Positions 39,381-48,799 of a stretch of 64,000 nucleotides of DNA are shown piece by piece. The notes beneath the pieces are model-generated. The model was not told the DNA's origin. It did not search any database and saw nothing but the letters and a program-made list of their open reading frames with translations. Position 1 is the stretch's first letter. Every line of letters starts with the position of its first letter. Position numbers and translations under genes: made by a program. Source of the DNA: Ruegeria lacuscaerulensis. GTDB lineage: Bacteria; Pseudomonadota; Alphaproteobacteria; Rhodobacterales; Rhodobacteraceae. The DNA lies in contig NZ_WQDY01000003.1 in NCBI RefSeq assembly GCF_013033355.1, positions 186,001 to 250,000 on the forward strand, read 5' to 3'.

Positions 39381-39413
39381 AACCGCCGGAGCGCAAGCTC
39401 CGGCGGTTTTCTT
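39381..39413. terminator. Terminator between the two YceI genes
   Basis: AACCGCCGGAG (39381-39391) pairs with CTCCGGCGGTT (39398-39408), followed by TTCTTTT on the plus strand. It is usable in both directions. Confidence 0.88.
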
Positions 39414-40640
39414 TTACTCGCCGCGTGTCGCGATCAAGTCTACCAAAACGATGACCGTGAACCCCAGTGAGTCCTCGGTAGGCTGCGAGGTTCCGACGTC
39501 GAAATCCATTCGGTTCAACTCCAACTTGCCGGACACTGTGGCGGTATCTTCCTGCAGATCCAGAGTGAAGGGCAACACCACGTCGACAGATTTGTCGCGA
39601 ATGGTCAGAGGCCCGCGTGCCTCGTACCCGGTTTCGGTCTTGAACAGATCGGCTGTGAATTGCGCCGTAGGGAATTGCGCGCTGTCGAAGAAATCAGCCC
39701 CCATTGCCTGTCCGCTTACTGTGCCGAGGCTTAGAGAAGGGATTGAGATCGTTACATTTGCCGATCCAGCCAAACCGGGTTCCGCTGGGTCGTCAAACGC
39801 GATTGCAGCAGTCCAGTCGGCGAAACTGCCAGTTACGGGACTGCCTAATTGGCTAATGGTGATACCCAATGTGCCTTCTTGTACCTGCCACTCCGATTGT
39901 ACCTCGGCCAGTTCGGCGGTGTCGGTATGGGCGCGAGAGTGATGGCTGAATGCGCCGATTCCCCAGCCGCCGATCAACACGGCACCCCAGACAACCAGCG
40001 CGGCAAACGCCGGTGTTGCCGAATGATGCTGAGCTGGAGGTTCCGGTGACTGCGTAGAACCGGGCAACATACGCCTCAACGTGCTGTCCTTGTCGATGAC
40101 ATGGTGTTTCACCGCCCCGGCAATGTGCAGCACCAGAGAACCGCCAAGCGTCCATACGAAAAGCCAATGTAGGCTGGCGGTGAATTCGGCCAGATGCTCG
40201 GATTTGGGGACCAAAGGCAGGTTTTGCCCAAATGGCCAAAGGATCGGCGCAAATCCCTCGGCCGCCGCGTGGTGAATCCATCCGGTCAGCGGCACCAATA
40301 CCAATGAGCCATACAGTAGCCAGTGTACGGTTTCCGCGGCAAAAGCTTCGGGCTTGTTGTCGGCGTTCAGAAGGCCGGGTTTGGTTTGCGTCAGGGCCCA
40401 CAGGATGCGTGCGAGGGCGACGAAAAAGACGGCCACGCCGACAGTCTTGTGTAGCGAGAACAGGCGCGCTGCGCGTGAGATGTCATCTTCTGTCGTTGGG
40501 ACGTTCGGATCATAGATCGCCTGAGCCAGTTCGTTGGCAAAATACCCCAGAGGGAACGCGGTAAAGATCAGCAATGCGGTCAGCCAGTGGAAGGCCTTGG
40601 TGACACTGCCATAGCTTGAGAATGTATTGGTCGAGGGCAT
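39414..40640 (-). CDS. Cytochrome b561 - YceI fusion protein
   Basis: A 408-residue protein. Residues ~1-190 are a cytochrome b561-type di-haem membrane domain with four helices and His ligands in TKAFHWLTALL, SLHKTVGV, ETVHWLLYG and ASLHWLFVWTLGG. A linker and one extra helix (~215-235, PAFAALVVWGAVLIGGWGIG) lead into a C-terminal YceI domain (VQEGTLGITISQLGSPVTGSF to the end). This suggests electron or quinone handling at the inner membrane (inference). Confidence 0.9.
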   Translation of the reverse strand: MPSTNTFSSYGSVTKAFHWLTALLIFTAFPLGYFANELAQAIYDPNVPTTEDDISRAARLFSLHKTVGVAVFFVALARILWALTQTKPGLLNADNKPEAFAAETVHWLLYGSLVLVPLTGWIHHAAAEGFAPILWPFGQNLPLVPKSEHLAEFTASLHWLFVWTLGGSLVLHIAGAVKHHVIDKDSTLRRMLPGSTQSPEPPAQHHSATPAFAALVVWGAVLIGGWGIGAFSHHSRAHTDTAELAEVQSEWQVQEGTLGITISQLGSPVTGSFADWTAAIAFDDPAEPGLAGSANVTISIPSLSLGTVSGQAMGADFFDSAQFPTAQFTADLFKTETGYEARGPLTIRDKSVDVVLPFTLDLQEDTATVSGKLELNRMDFDVGTSQPTEDSLGFTVIVLVDLIATRGE

Positions 40641-40811
40641 CTGGCGCTCCGGGGGTTAGGTGGCTTTGCTCAAACTAAAGCCATGGGATCAGGACTCAAG
40701 GGGGCAGGGCGCACAGCTACGGTGCCTTTGTGCAGAGATCAGGCAGTGCTTGTGCCGCGCGGTTACACAGTTTACACCCCGCCGCAACCTAACGTCATCC
40801 AAGAGGTTGCA

Positions 40812-41750
40812 ATGACACGCGCATTTGTTTTCCCGGGGCAAGGTGCCCAGACCATCGGAATGGGCAAAGCTCTGGCCGAGGCTTACCCTGCCGCACAGGC
40901 GGTTTTTGACGAGGTGGACGAAGCCTTGGGAGAAAAATTGAGCAGCCTGATCTGGGACGGTGATATTGCCGAGCTGACCCTGACGCAAAACGCACAGCCT
41001 GCACTGATGGCCTCGTCCATGGCGGCGATGCGGGCGCTGGAGGCCGAGGGCGTCTTGATCACCGATGCAGCCTTTGTTGCCGGGCATTCGTTGGGGGAAT
41101 ATTCCGCGCTGGCCGCTGCTGGTGCGCTGACGGTTGCGGATACTGCGCGTCTTCTGCGCACCCGTGGTCAGGCGATGCAAAGCGCCGTGCCAGTGGGCGA
41201 AGGTGCGATGGCCGCGATCCTTGGGCTGGACCTTGAGGCCGTGCGCGCCGTGGCGGATGAGGCCGCACAGGGTGAAGTCTGTCAGGCCGCAAACGACAAT
41301 GACCCGACACAGGTTGTGGTCTCGGGCGCGAAGGCTGCTGTGGAACGCGCGGCCGAGATTGCCAAGGAAAAGGGCGCCAAGCGCGCAGTCATGCTGCCTG
41401 TCAGCGCGCCCTTCCATTGTGCCTTGATGCAGCCTGCTGCTGACGTGATGGCCGAAGCTTTGGCAGGGGTTGAAATCAAATCGCCTGCCGTGCCGCTGAT
41501 TGCCAATGTGCGCGCCGAGGCGGTCAGTGACCCCGATCTGATCCGTCAGTTGCTGGTCGAGCAGGTCACCGGCTCGGTCCGCTGGCGCGAAAGCGTGCAG
41601 TATATGGCCGCGCAGGGCGTTACCGACACGTGGGAGATCGGGGCAGGGAAAGCTCTGTCCGGGATGATCCGCAAAATCGACCGTTCGATCGCGGGTAAAG
41701 CTGTCGGCACGCCGGATGACGTGCAGAATGTGACCCAGGCCGAATCGTAA
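40812..41750 (+). CDS. fabD: Malonyl-CoA:ACP transacylase FabD
   Basis: A 312-residue enzyme loading malonyl groups onto ACP. It starts MTRAFVFPGQGAQTIGMG, with the nucleophile Ser in GHSLGEYSALAAAG and the catalytic His in SAPFHCALM. ATG 40812 follows AGAGG; the frame is open to 40683 without support. fabG starts 41 bp later, so they are likely co-transcribed. Confidence 0.97.
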   Translation: MTRAFVFPGQGAQTIGMGKALAEAYPAAQAVFDEVDEALGEKLSSLIWDGDIAELTLTQNAQPALMASSMAAMRALEAEGVLITDAAFVAGHSLGEYSALAAAGALTVADTARLLRTRGQAMQSAVPVGEGAMAAILGLDLEAVRAVADEAAQGEVCQAANDNDPTQVVVSGAKAAVERAAEIAKEKGAKRAVMLPVSAPFHCALMQPAADVMAEALAGVEIKSPAVPLIANVRAEAVSDPDLIRQLLVEQVTGSVRWRESVQYMAAQGVTDTWEIGAGKALSGMIRKIDRSIAGKAVGTPDDVQNVTQAES

Positions 41751-41791
41751 GATACCGCGCGTCGCGTGGCGCGTAGCTAAAGGATAAGAGA

Positions 41792-42529
41792 ATGTTTGAT
41801 TTGACAGGTAAGAACGCACTGATCACCGGTGCCTCGGGCGGGATCGGTGGTGAGATCGCGCGCTCTCTGCATGCTGCAGGCGCTACGGTGGCGCTTTCGG
41901 GCACGCGTGTTGAACCTCTGGAGGCGCTAGCCGCCGAACTCGGCGATCGTGCCCATGTGCTGCCCTGTAATCTGAGCGACCCTGAGGCTGTGGTCGCCCT
42001 GCCAAAGCAGGCGACGGATGCGATGGGGTCGGTCGATATTCTGGTCAACAACGCGGGTATCACGCGTGACAACTTGTTCATGCGCATGTCGGATGACGAA
42101 TGGCAGAGCGTAATCGACGTTAACATGACCTCGACCGCGAAACTCTGCAAAGGCGTGCTGCGCGGCATGATGAAGGCGCGTTGGGGCCGGATCATCAACA
42201 TCTCGTCCGTGGTGGGCGCGACGGGCAACCCCGGTCAGGCGAATTATGCCGCGTCCAAGGCGGGGATGGTCGGGATGACCAAGTCGCTGGCATACGAGGT
42301 CGCAAGCCGCGGAATCACGGCCAATGCGGTGGCGCCCGGCTTTATCACCACGGCGATGACCGACAAGCTGACTGACGATCAGAAGTCGGGCATCCTGGGT
42401 CAGGTTCCGGCCGGACGTATGGGGGACGCGTCGGAAATTGCCGCGGCAGTTCTGTACCTTGCCAGCCCCGAGGCCGGATATGTGACCGGAACCACCTTGC
42501 ATGTAAACGGCGGTATGGCCATGTTGTGA
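41792..42529 (+). CDS. fabG: 3-oxoacyl-ACP reductase FabG
   Basis: A 245-residue short-chain dehydrogenase reducing 3-oxoacyl-ACP with NADPH. It shows the nucleotide motif TGASGGIGGEIA, the NNAG segment, the catalytic Ser/Tyr/Lys region INISSVVG and YAASKAGMVGMTKSLA, and a C-terminal GTTLHVNGGMAM. This is the usual FabG length. Confidence 0.97.
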   Translation: MFDLTGKNALITGASGGIGGEIARSLHAAGATVALSGTRVEPLEALAAELGDRAHVLPCNLSDPEAVVALPKQATDAMGSVDILVNNAGITRDNLFMRMSDDEWQSVIDVNMTSTAKLCKGVLRGMMKARWGRIINISSVVGATGNPGQANYAASKAGMVGMTKSLAYEVASRGITANAVAPGFITTAMTDKLTDDQKSGILGQVPAGRMGDASEIAAAVLYLASPEAGYVTGTTLHVNGGMAML

Positions 42530-42557
42530 CCACCTGTCGGGGCAGGCGCGAAAGCGT

Positions 42558-42585
42558 TTGCCTTAGGCGTTGTCTGTGCTATAGG
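42558..42585 (+). promoter_or_regulatory. Candidate acpP promoter
   Basis: TTGCCT (42558-42563) and TATAGG (42580-42585) are separated by 16 bases in the 208-bp gap before acpP. The spacing fits sigma-70, and a long ~150-nt leader would result. Confidence 0.35.
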
Positions 42586-42737
42586 CGGCGCATCAATTCG
42601 GGGGTCGGCCGTAGGGTCGGCCTTCTAGTTACCCGGCAATCGGGAACCCAAACCGCCCAGACGGGCACATCAAGGCCAGCCTGAGCGGGCAAGGGCAGAA
42701 CCGGGCACTATGCCCTGAAATGGAATGAGGAATAGAC

Positions 42738-42971
42738 ATGAGCGACGTCGCAGATCGCGTTAAGAAGATCGTTGTTGAGCACCTGGGTGTTGAAGAAGAT
42801 AAAGTAGCGGAAAACGCTTCCTTCATCGACGATCTGGGCGCAGACAGCTTGGACACTGTTGAGCTGGTCATGGCCTTCGAAGAAGAGTTCGGCATCGAGA
42901 TCCCCGATGACGCAGCCGAGACCATCCAGACCTTTGGCGACGCCGTCAAATTCATCTCTGAAGCGTCCTAA
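42738..42971 (+). CDS. acpP: Acyl carrier protein
   Basis: A 77-residue acidic protein with the phosphopantetheine site [13 protein letters not shown] (Ser37). It carries all intermediates of fatty-acid synthesis. A terminator follows its stop, and fabF lies 1.7 kb downstream. Confidence 0.99.
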   Translation: MSDVADRVKKIVVEHLGVEEDKVAENASFIDDLGADSLDTVELVMAFEEEFGIEIPDDAAETIQTFGDAVKFISEAS

Positions 42972-42993
42972 GACCTTAGAGAATCCTAAAAAG

Positions 42994-43026
42994 CGGCGCT
43001 TCCGGGCAACGGAGGCGCCGTTTTTT
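42994..43026 (+). terminator. Terminator after acpP
   Basis: CGGCGCTTCCG (42994-43004) pairs with CGGAGGCGCCG (43010-43020) with one mismatch (T/G wobble), followed by TTTTTT. Confidence 0.88.
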
Positions 43027-43112
43027 GTTGCGTGGACGCTATTCGGGCTTGTCAGAGGTTGTTTTCGTCCGCACCCTTTCCACTGAGGCAAAAAATTCAG
43101 AGCGGGCAGGGC

Positions 43113-43652
43113 ATGATACGATCCACCCCGATGATAAACACGGCACGCTTGACGCTCTGCGCCATGCGGCCTGAGGATTTCAACCGGTTCGCCGAGATCT
43201 GGCGCAATCCGTGTGTCGTGCGGCATATCGGGGGCAAGCCACGGTCGCGCGGCGAAGCCTGGGATTCGTTCTTGCGCAATGCGGGGCATTGGCAGATGGC
43301 CGGATTCGGCCAATGGGCTGTAATTCAGCAATCGAATCGGCAGATGATCGGACAGGCCGGGTTTTTCTATGGCAATCGCGCGCTGGGCGAGGATTTCGAC
43401 GACTTTCCCGAAGCGGGTTGGGTGCTTGCCCCAGAAGCCCAAGGGCAGGGCATGGGCCTTGAGGCCGCGCAGGCCGCCCATGACTGGTTCGACCGGATTA
43501 TGCCCGGTCCATTGGTTGCAATGGTAAATTCCGACAATTTGGCTTCGCAAAAACTGGCGGCGCGGTTGGGATATGTCGAAATGCGCGAGGATGATTATCA
43601 GGGGTCTCGCGTGTGCCTGTTGCGGCGAAACGGTCCTCCGACGCGGCACTGA
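43113..43652 (+). CDS. GNAT-family N-acetyltransferase (RimJ/RimL-like)
   Basis: A 179-residue protein with the GNAT acetyl-CoA segment AGWVLAPEAQGQGMGLEAAQAAHDWF and the C-terminal NSDNLASQKLAARLGY typical of RimJ/RimL-type enzymes. The substrate is unknown. ATG 43113 follows AGCGGGCAGG-type purines. It sits between acpP and fabF with the HisA-like gene. Confidence 0.9.
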   Translation: MIRSTPMINTARLTLCAMRPEDFNRFAEIWRNPCVVRHIGGKPRSRGEAWDSFLRNAGHWQMAGFGQWAVIQQSNRQMIGQAGFFYGNRALGEDFDDFPEAGWVLAPEAQGQGMGLEAAQAAHDWFDRIMPGPLVAMVNSDNLASQKLAARLGYVEMREDDYQGSRVCLLRRNGPPTRH

Positions 43653-43769
43653 CAGTGCGGTTTGCGATGCCGCAAAAAGTCCGCAGTTTGCCGAAACTGG
43701 TAATTTCGCGGACCGGTACTGCGTGTATGCTGATCTCATGTGCAAAGGATTGAGCGGAGGATCAGGCTC

Positions 43770-44513
43770 ATGAGGATTTACCCCACTATGGAATTGCAGA
43801 ACGGCCGGTGTGTCACGCTGGACAAGGGCCGTCTGGACGAAGCTATGATCTGGCATGTGAACCCTGCCGAAACAGCCCGCAGCTGGGCGGCCGCAGGGGC
43901 GGAATGGATGCACCTGACGGATTTCGACGCCATCGAAGGGCGTGATACCAATTCGGAACTGGTCGAAGAGATCATCCGGTCAGCCGAAATCCCGGTGCAG
44001 TTGGCTGGCGGTATGCGCACGCGCGAACAGGTCGAACGCTGGATTGACAAGGGAGCGGGCCGGATCGTCATCGGGACGTTAGCTGCCTGGGACCCCAATC
44101 TGGTGAAGGAATTGGCCAAGCTGTATCCGGATCAAATCGTTCTGGCTGTTGATGTCTGGCAGGGCTTCGTCATGACAGAGGGGTGGCGCAGCCAAAGCGC
44201 CTTTACGCCGGACGCATTTGTCGAAGCATTTGCAGACACGCCTTTTGCGGCCATTCTGGTGACCGATATTGATAGCGATATGAACGATGTCGAAGCTCAG
44301 CTGGGTCTGATTTCCGGGTTGGCAGAAAAGTCACGCACGCCGATTATTGCCAGTGGCGTGGTGCGCTCTGCCGACGATATCTCACGGCTGGCCTACATCC
44401 CGAATATCTCGGGTGCGCTGGTTGGGCGCGCGCTATTCCGTAAGACATTGGAACTGTCCGATGCGTTGGAGGTTGCCACCGCTGCGCATGAACCGGTCGC
44501 AGAGTTCCAATAA
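43770..44513 (+). CDS. HisA-like TIM-barrel paralogue
   Basis: A 247-residue protein clearly related to HisA: DKGAGRIVIGTLAAWDP, LAVDVWQGFVMTEGW and a phosphate-site region IASGVVRSADDISRL. The first catalytic Asp of HisA (D8 in IPALDL-type sequences) is Glu8 here (YPTMELQNG). The second Asp region is kept (Asp128). No other his gene is near. GGAGGAT lies 8 bases before ATG 43770. Its role may differ from histidine synthesis. Confidence 0.85.
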   Translation: MRIYPTMELQNGRCVTLDKGRLDEAMIWHVNPAETARSWAAAGAEWMHLTDFDAIEGRDTNSELVEEIIRSAEIPVQLAGGMRTREQVERWIDKGAGRIVIGTLAAWDPNLVKELAKLYPDQIVLAVDVWQGFVMTEGWRSQSAFTPDAFVEAFADTPFAAILVTDIDSDMNDVEAQLGLISGLAEKSRTPIIASGVVRSADDISRLAYIPNISGALVGRALFRKTLELSDALEVATAAHEPVAEFQ

Positions 44514-44708
44514 TCGAAGACCAACCCAAGGACGCCGCCCTTTCAAGCTATAGCAAGGGCGGTTTTCCGCCTTTTATGCTGTTTGCCAGTGTGCCGATAC
44601 CAAGATGGCGCGAACAGCTTTCCGGCGGAATGTACCCTTGCTCTTGCCCCCACACCCCGGGCCGGGGTATGAGCGTTTCTTAAACACGAAGCAGGCAAGA
44701 GGCACTTC

Positions 44709-45974
44709 ATGCGCAGAGTCGTTGTAACCGGTCTGGGATTGGTCACTCCGTTGGCCAGCGGGGTCGAGGAAACCTGGTCGCGGCTGCTGGATGGAGAATC
44801 CGGCGCTGGTCCGATCACTCAGTTTGATGCCGAAGGCAGTGGGGTCACAACGACCTACGCCTGCGAAGTCCCGCGCGGGGACGGCACCAATGGGACGTTT
44901 AACCCTGACGATTGGATGCCGCCGAAAGAGCAGCGCAAGATCGAGGATTTCATCCTGTATTCCATCGCAGCGGCCGATATGGCCTGCGAAGATGCGGGTT
45001 GGATGCCCGAAGATGAAGAAGCGCGCTTACGCACCGGAGTCCTGATCGGCTCCGGGATTGGCGGTCTTGGGTCCATTGCGGAAACAGCCAATCTGATCCG
45101 CGACAAGGGTCCGCGCCGCGTCTCACCATTCTTTATTCCGGGTGCACTGATCAACCTGGCCTCTGGGCAAGTGTCGATCCGACGTGGGTTTAAGGGGCCA
45201 AACCATTCGGTTGTAACGGCCTGTTCGACTGGTGCGCATGCCATCGGTGATGCAAGCCGCATCATCCGTACAGGTGATGCGGATGTCATGGTTGCTGGCG
45301 GTGGCGAAGGCTGCATCTGCGAGATCGGCATCGCGGGCTTCAATTCGTGCAAGGCGCTTTCCACTAAATTTGCCGATGACCCCAAGAAAGCCAGCCGTCC
45401 GTATGACATTGATCGTGACGGTTTTGTCATGGGTGAAGGCTCTGGGATCGTGGTCCTGGAGGAATACGAGCACGCCAAGGCGCGTGGTGCAAAGATTTAT
45501 GCCGAGGTTCTGGGCTATGGCATGTCTGGTGACGCCTATCACATCACCGCGCCTAGCGAAGATGGCGATGGGGCTGAACGCTCGATGCAGGCCGCGCTGC
45601 GCAGCGCGGGCCTTGAGCCCAAGGATCTGGACTATATCAACGCGCATGGCACATCGACCATGGCGGATACCATTGAATTGGGCGCGGTCGAGCGTTTGCT
45701 GGGCGATCATGCGGCGAATGCCACGATGAGCTCGACAAAATCCGCGACGGGCCACTTGTTAGGTGCTGCGGGCGCGATCGAGGCGATCTTCTCGATCCTC
45801 GCAATCCGTGACCAGGTTGCGCCTCCGACGATCAACTTGGATAACCCGGCGGTTGAAACTCCGATCGACCTAGCCCCTAACGCCAAGCGCGAACGCAAGA
45901 TCGATGTGGCGCTTTCAAACTCTTTCGGCTTTGGCGGCACCAATGCCAGCGTGATCTTCGGAAAGGTCAGCTAA
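44709..45974 (+). CDS. fabF: 3-oxoacyl-ACP synthase II FabF
   Basis: A 421-residue condensing enzyme. The catalytic Cys is in VTACSTGAHAIGDA, with His in NAHGTSTMADTIE and SATGHLLGAAG. It elongates acyl-ACP with malonyl-ACP. The stop is immediately followed by the mltG ATG (no gap). Confidence 0.98.
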   Translation: MRRVVVTGLGLVTPLASGVEETWSRLLDGESGAGPITQFDAEGSGVTTTYACEVPRGDGTNGTFNPDDWMPPKEQRKIEDFILYSIAAADMACEDAGWMPEDEEARLRTGVLIGSGIGGLGSIAETANLIRDKGPRRVSPFFIPGALINLASGQVSIRRGFKGPNHSVVTACSTGAHAIGDASRIIRTGDADVMVAGGGEGCICEIGIAGFNSCKALSTKFADDPKKASRPYDIDRDGFVMGEGSGIVVLEEYEHAKARGAKIYAEVLGYGMSGDAYHITAPSEDGDGAERSMQAALRSAGLEPKDLDYINAHGTSTMADTIELGAVERLLGDHAANATMSSTKSATGHLLGAAGAIEAIFSILAIRDQVAPPTINLDNPAVETPIDLAPNAKRERKIDVALSNSFGFGGTNASVIFGKVS

Positions 45975-47135
45975 ATGTGGCGGGCCCTGGCATCTAACAT
46001 GCTGACCATTCTAGTGGTCGGCTTGTTCTTGATGGGTGGTCTGATCCTGTGGGGGCAGTCGCGGTACAAAAGCGAAGGCCCGTTGGAAACGGCGATCTGT
46101 TTGAGGGTCGAACGCGGATCGAATATGGGGGAGGTCAGCCAGCTTCTGCAGGATCAGGGTGCAATTAGCAGTGCCACGGTTTTTCGTATGGCGGCGGATT
46201 ACACTGACCGGTCCCAGCAGTTGAAGGCTGGCAGCTTTCTGGTGCGCGAAGGCGCGTCGATGGAACAGATCATCGACGAAATCACCAGCAGTGGCGCCAG
46301 TACCTGCGGATCTGAGATCGAATATCGCATCGGTGTGACCCGTATCCAGACCCGTGTACGTGAACTGAATCCTGCCACTCTGGCCTTTGACGAAATTGCA
46401 TCTTTTGACGTCACCGATGAAGACGTGCCCGCCGCGTATACTGAGAAAAGCGAAGATTCGGACACGCGCTATCGCGTTTCAGTTGCCGAGGGCGTGACCT
46501 CGTGGCAGGTGGTTGAAGGTTTGAAACAGATTGGGGCCTTGACCGGCGAAGTGACTGAGATTCCGGCCGAAGGGATGTTGGCGCCTGACAGCTACGACAT
46601 CGCGCGCGGAACTGATCGGATGGCCGTGCTGAAGGGGATGCAGGACAAGCAGCAACTTCGGATCAACGCGATCTGGGAAAGCCGTCAAGGTGATCTACCG
46701 ATCTCGAACCCCGAAGAAATGCTGATCCTTGCTTCGATCATCGAAAAAGAAACCGGTGTTCCACATGAGCGTGGGCAGGTGGCCAGTGTGTTCGTCAACC
46801 GTTTGGAGCGCGGCATGAAGCTGCAAACCGACCCGACGGTGATCTATGGCGTTACCAAGGGACAAGGCACGTTGGGACGCGGATTGCGTAGGAGTGAACT
46901 TCGTCGGGCAACCCCTTGGAATACTTATGTGATTGACGGTTTGCCGCCGACGCCAATTGCCAATCCGGGGTTGGCCAGTCTTGAGGCCGCCGTAGCACCG
47001 GAGGAGACAGACTATGTGTTCTTCGTGGCGGACGGAACAGGGGGGCACGCTTTCGCGGAAACGCTGGACGAGCACAACCGAAACGTCGCCAAGTGGCGCG
47101 AGATTGAAGCCCAGAGGAACAGCTCGGGCAACTAA
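45975..47135 (+). CDS. mltG: Endolytic murein transglycosylase MltG
   Basis: A 386-residue membrane protein. One N-terminal helix (NMLTILVVGLFLMGGLILWG) is followed by a LysM-like subdomain and the YceG catalytic domain (MLILASIIEKETGVPHERGQVASVFVNRL). The C-terminal YVIDGLPPTPIANPGLASLEA is also typical. It cuts nascent glycan strands and is thought to set their length. It begins at the base after the fabF stop, the usual fabF-mltG pair. Confidence 0.95.
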   Translation: MWRALASNMLTILVVGLFLMGGLILWGQSRYKSEGPLETAICLRVERGSNMGEVSQLLQDQGAISSATVFRMAADYTDRSQQLKAGSFLVREGASMEQIIDEITSSGASTCGSEIEYRIGVTRIQTRVRELNPATLAFDEIASFDVTDEDVPAAYTEKSEDSDTRYRVSVAEGVTSWQVVEGLKQIGALTGEVTEIPAEGMLAPDSYDIARGTDRMAVLKGMQDKQQLRINAIWESRQGDLPISNPEEMLILASIIEKETGVPHERGQVASVFVNRLERGMKLQTDPTVIYGVTKGQGTLGRGLRRSELRRATPWNTYVIDGLPPTPIANPGLASLEAAVAPEETDYVFFVADGTGGHAFAETLDEHNRNVAKWREIEAQRNSSGN

Positions 47136-47169
47136 AAAAGGGCCGCGTCCGAAACGCGGCCCTTTTTTT
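47134..47169. terminator. Bidirectional terminator after mltG
   Basis: GGGCCGCGT (47140-47148) pairs with ACGCGGCCC (47154-47162), flanked by AAAAAA and TTTTTTT. It ends mltG and the convergent DEAD-box gene. Confidence 0.9.
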
Positions 47170-47170
47170 A

Positions 47171-48427
47171 TTATGCTGCTGGACGCCTGCGTGGGCGGCG
47201 CCGTTTAGAGGCGGCGGGTTTGGGCCCGGACTTAGCCCCTTGTGGCTTACGCGCCCGGAAACCGCCCTGTTTGCGTGGCTTCTTGGGCTCGGCGAATTCA
47301 GGCATAGTTCCGCTGGCGACCGGAATGTCGATTTTCATCAGCTTTTGTATTTGCTTCAGCTGGTCCAACTCATCCGGGGCGCAGAAAGCGATGCCCTCAC
47401 CCTCGCGCCCTGCGCGGGCCGTGCGGCCAATGCGGTGGACATAATTGTCAGGCACTTCTGGCAGGTCATAGTTGATCACGTAAGCGACGCCTGGAATGTC
47501 GATGCCACGCGCGGCAACGTCGGTTGCGACCAGCACATTGACCTCGCCAGCGCGGAAGGCCTTGATGGCGCGATCCCGCTGACCTTGGCTTTTGTTGCCG
47601 TGGATCGATGCCGCGTTGAACCCGTCTTTGACGAGGTCTTTCATCAGCCGCTCGGCCCCGTGTTTGGTGCGCGAGAAGACCAACGTCAGAGCGTCCATAT
47701 CGGCGGAGAGGATTTCACGCAGCTTGCGAGGCTTGTCCGCCCGCGACAGAAAGTGAACGGACTGAGTGATCTTGTCCGCTGCTTTACCCGGGGGCGAGAC
47801 CTGAATGCGCTGCGGGTTGGTGAGGTAAGATTGGCTCAGCTCTTCCATCTGTTTCGGCATGGTGGCCGAGAACAGCATCGTCTGGCGCGGCGTGCCCAAT
47901 GCGGGTGCGATTTTTCGGAGCGCATGGATAAAGCCCATGTCCAGCATCTGGTCGGCCTCGTCCAGCACCAGATGGCGCACTGAACCAAGGTCGACGGCTC
48001 CGCGCTCCATCAGGTCGATCAAACGGCCGGGGGTGGCGACCAGAATATCGGTGCCGCGCGACAGGAAGGAAATCTGCTTACCGATGGATTGGCCACCGAC
48101 AACGGTGGCGACGCGTAGTTTTGTCTTTTGCGTGAGGGCACGCAGGCTGTCCGCGATCTGGTTCACCAGTTCGCGCGTCGGAGCAAGGATCAGAGCCTTG
48201 ACCGTCTTGGGTGCAGGTTTGGCCGGTTGCGCAAGCAGGTGATCAATCAGCGGCAGGCCAAAGGCCAGCGTTTTACCGGTGCCGGTCTGGGCCAGACCAA
48301 GAATGTCATGTCCATTCAGCGCCATCGGGATGGCCTGGTTTTGGATCGGGGTAGGTTGGGTAAAGTTCGCCCGTTTCAGGGCGTCGTTCAAAGCCGGGGC
48401 AAGGCCCAGCATGTCAAAGTCGAACAC
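47171..48427 (-). CDS. DEAD-box ATP-dependent RNA helicase (RhlE-like)
   Basis: A 418-residue RNA helicase with motif Q (FTQPTPIQNQAIPMAL), AQTGTGKT, the DEAD box VLDEADQM, SAT and HRIGRTARAGREG. The C-terminal ~45 residues are Lys/Arg-rich (KPRKQGGFRARKPQGAKS). GTG 48427 (FDFDMLGLAP) is chosen for AAGGAT 8 bases upstream. It unwinds RNA in ribosome assembly or decay (family knowledge). Confidence 0.95.
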   Translation of the reverse strand: MFDFDMLGLAPALNDALKRANFTQPTPIQNQAIPMALNGHDILGLAQTGTGKTLAFGLPLIDHLLAQPAKPAPKTVKALILAPTRELVNQIADSLRALTQKTKLRVATVVGGQSIGKQISFLSRGTDILVATPGRLIDLMERGAVDLGSVRHLVLDEADQMLDMGFIHALRKIAPALGTPRQTMLFSATMPKQMEELSQSYLTNPQRIQVSPPGKAADKITQSVHFLSRADKPRKLREILSADMDALTLVFSRTKHGAERLMKDLVKDGFNAASIHGNKSQGQRDRAIKAFRAGEVNVLVATDVAARGIDIPGVAYVINYDLPEVPDNYVHRIGRTARAGREGEGIAFCAPDELDQLKQIQKLMKIDIPVASGTMPEFAEPKKPRKQGGFRARKPQGAKSGPKPAASKRRRPRRRPAA

Positions 48428-48799
48428 GTAATAATCCTTTGATATCCGCAGCTTTGAGCGCGGATGCGTGTGACCGCGCAAAAGCACGGCAGGCAGGGTT
48501 TAGCGAGACCTCGGGACGCACAGGCGTATCCTGCACCGTCCGGCCGTCGCATCAAGAACCCTGCGTGAAGGGGAACCAGGAGAGATATGGTGCGCCGGTG
48601 GGGCTAAGGCCCGAATGCTCACGCGGCGGCGCTGATGGCGTGCACATGAGGGTTGGCGCGGGCATTGTCAAGTATTTGTCTGATGGACTGGCTGTCGGAG
48701 TTCTAAATTCTGCTGGCGTTCTCAATCAGTTTGAGCCATCGATTTCCGAGTGGCGGTTTAGCGCGTCGTAACACTACGGGGCGAAGTTTGGGGTTGGGA
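48428..48799. other. Intergenic region without a recognised gene
   Basis: 372 bases between two divergent genes. I see a 6-codon ORF (48587-48607, MVRRWG) after a good AGGAGAG, which could be a leader or chance. No other element is clear. Confidence 0.5.

Noticed and set aside
48587..48607. Six-codon ORF after AGGAGAG
   Set aside because: Too short to claim; may be chance.
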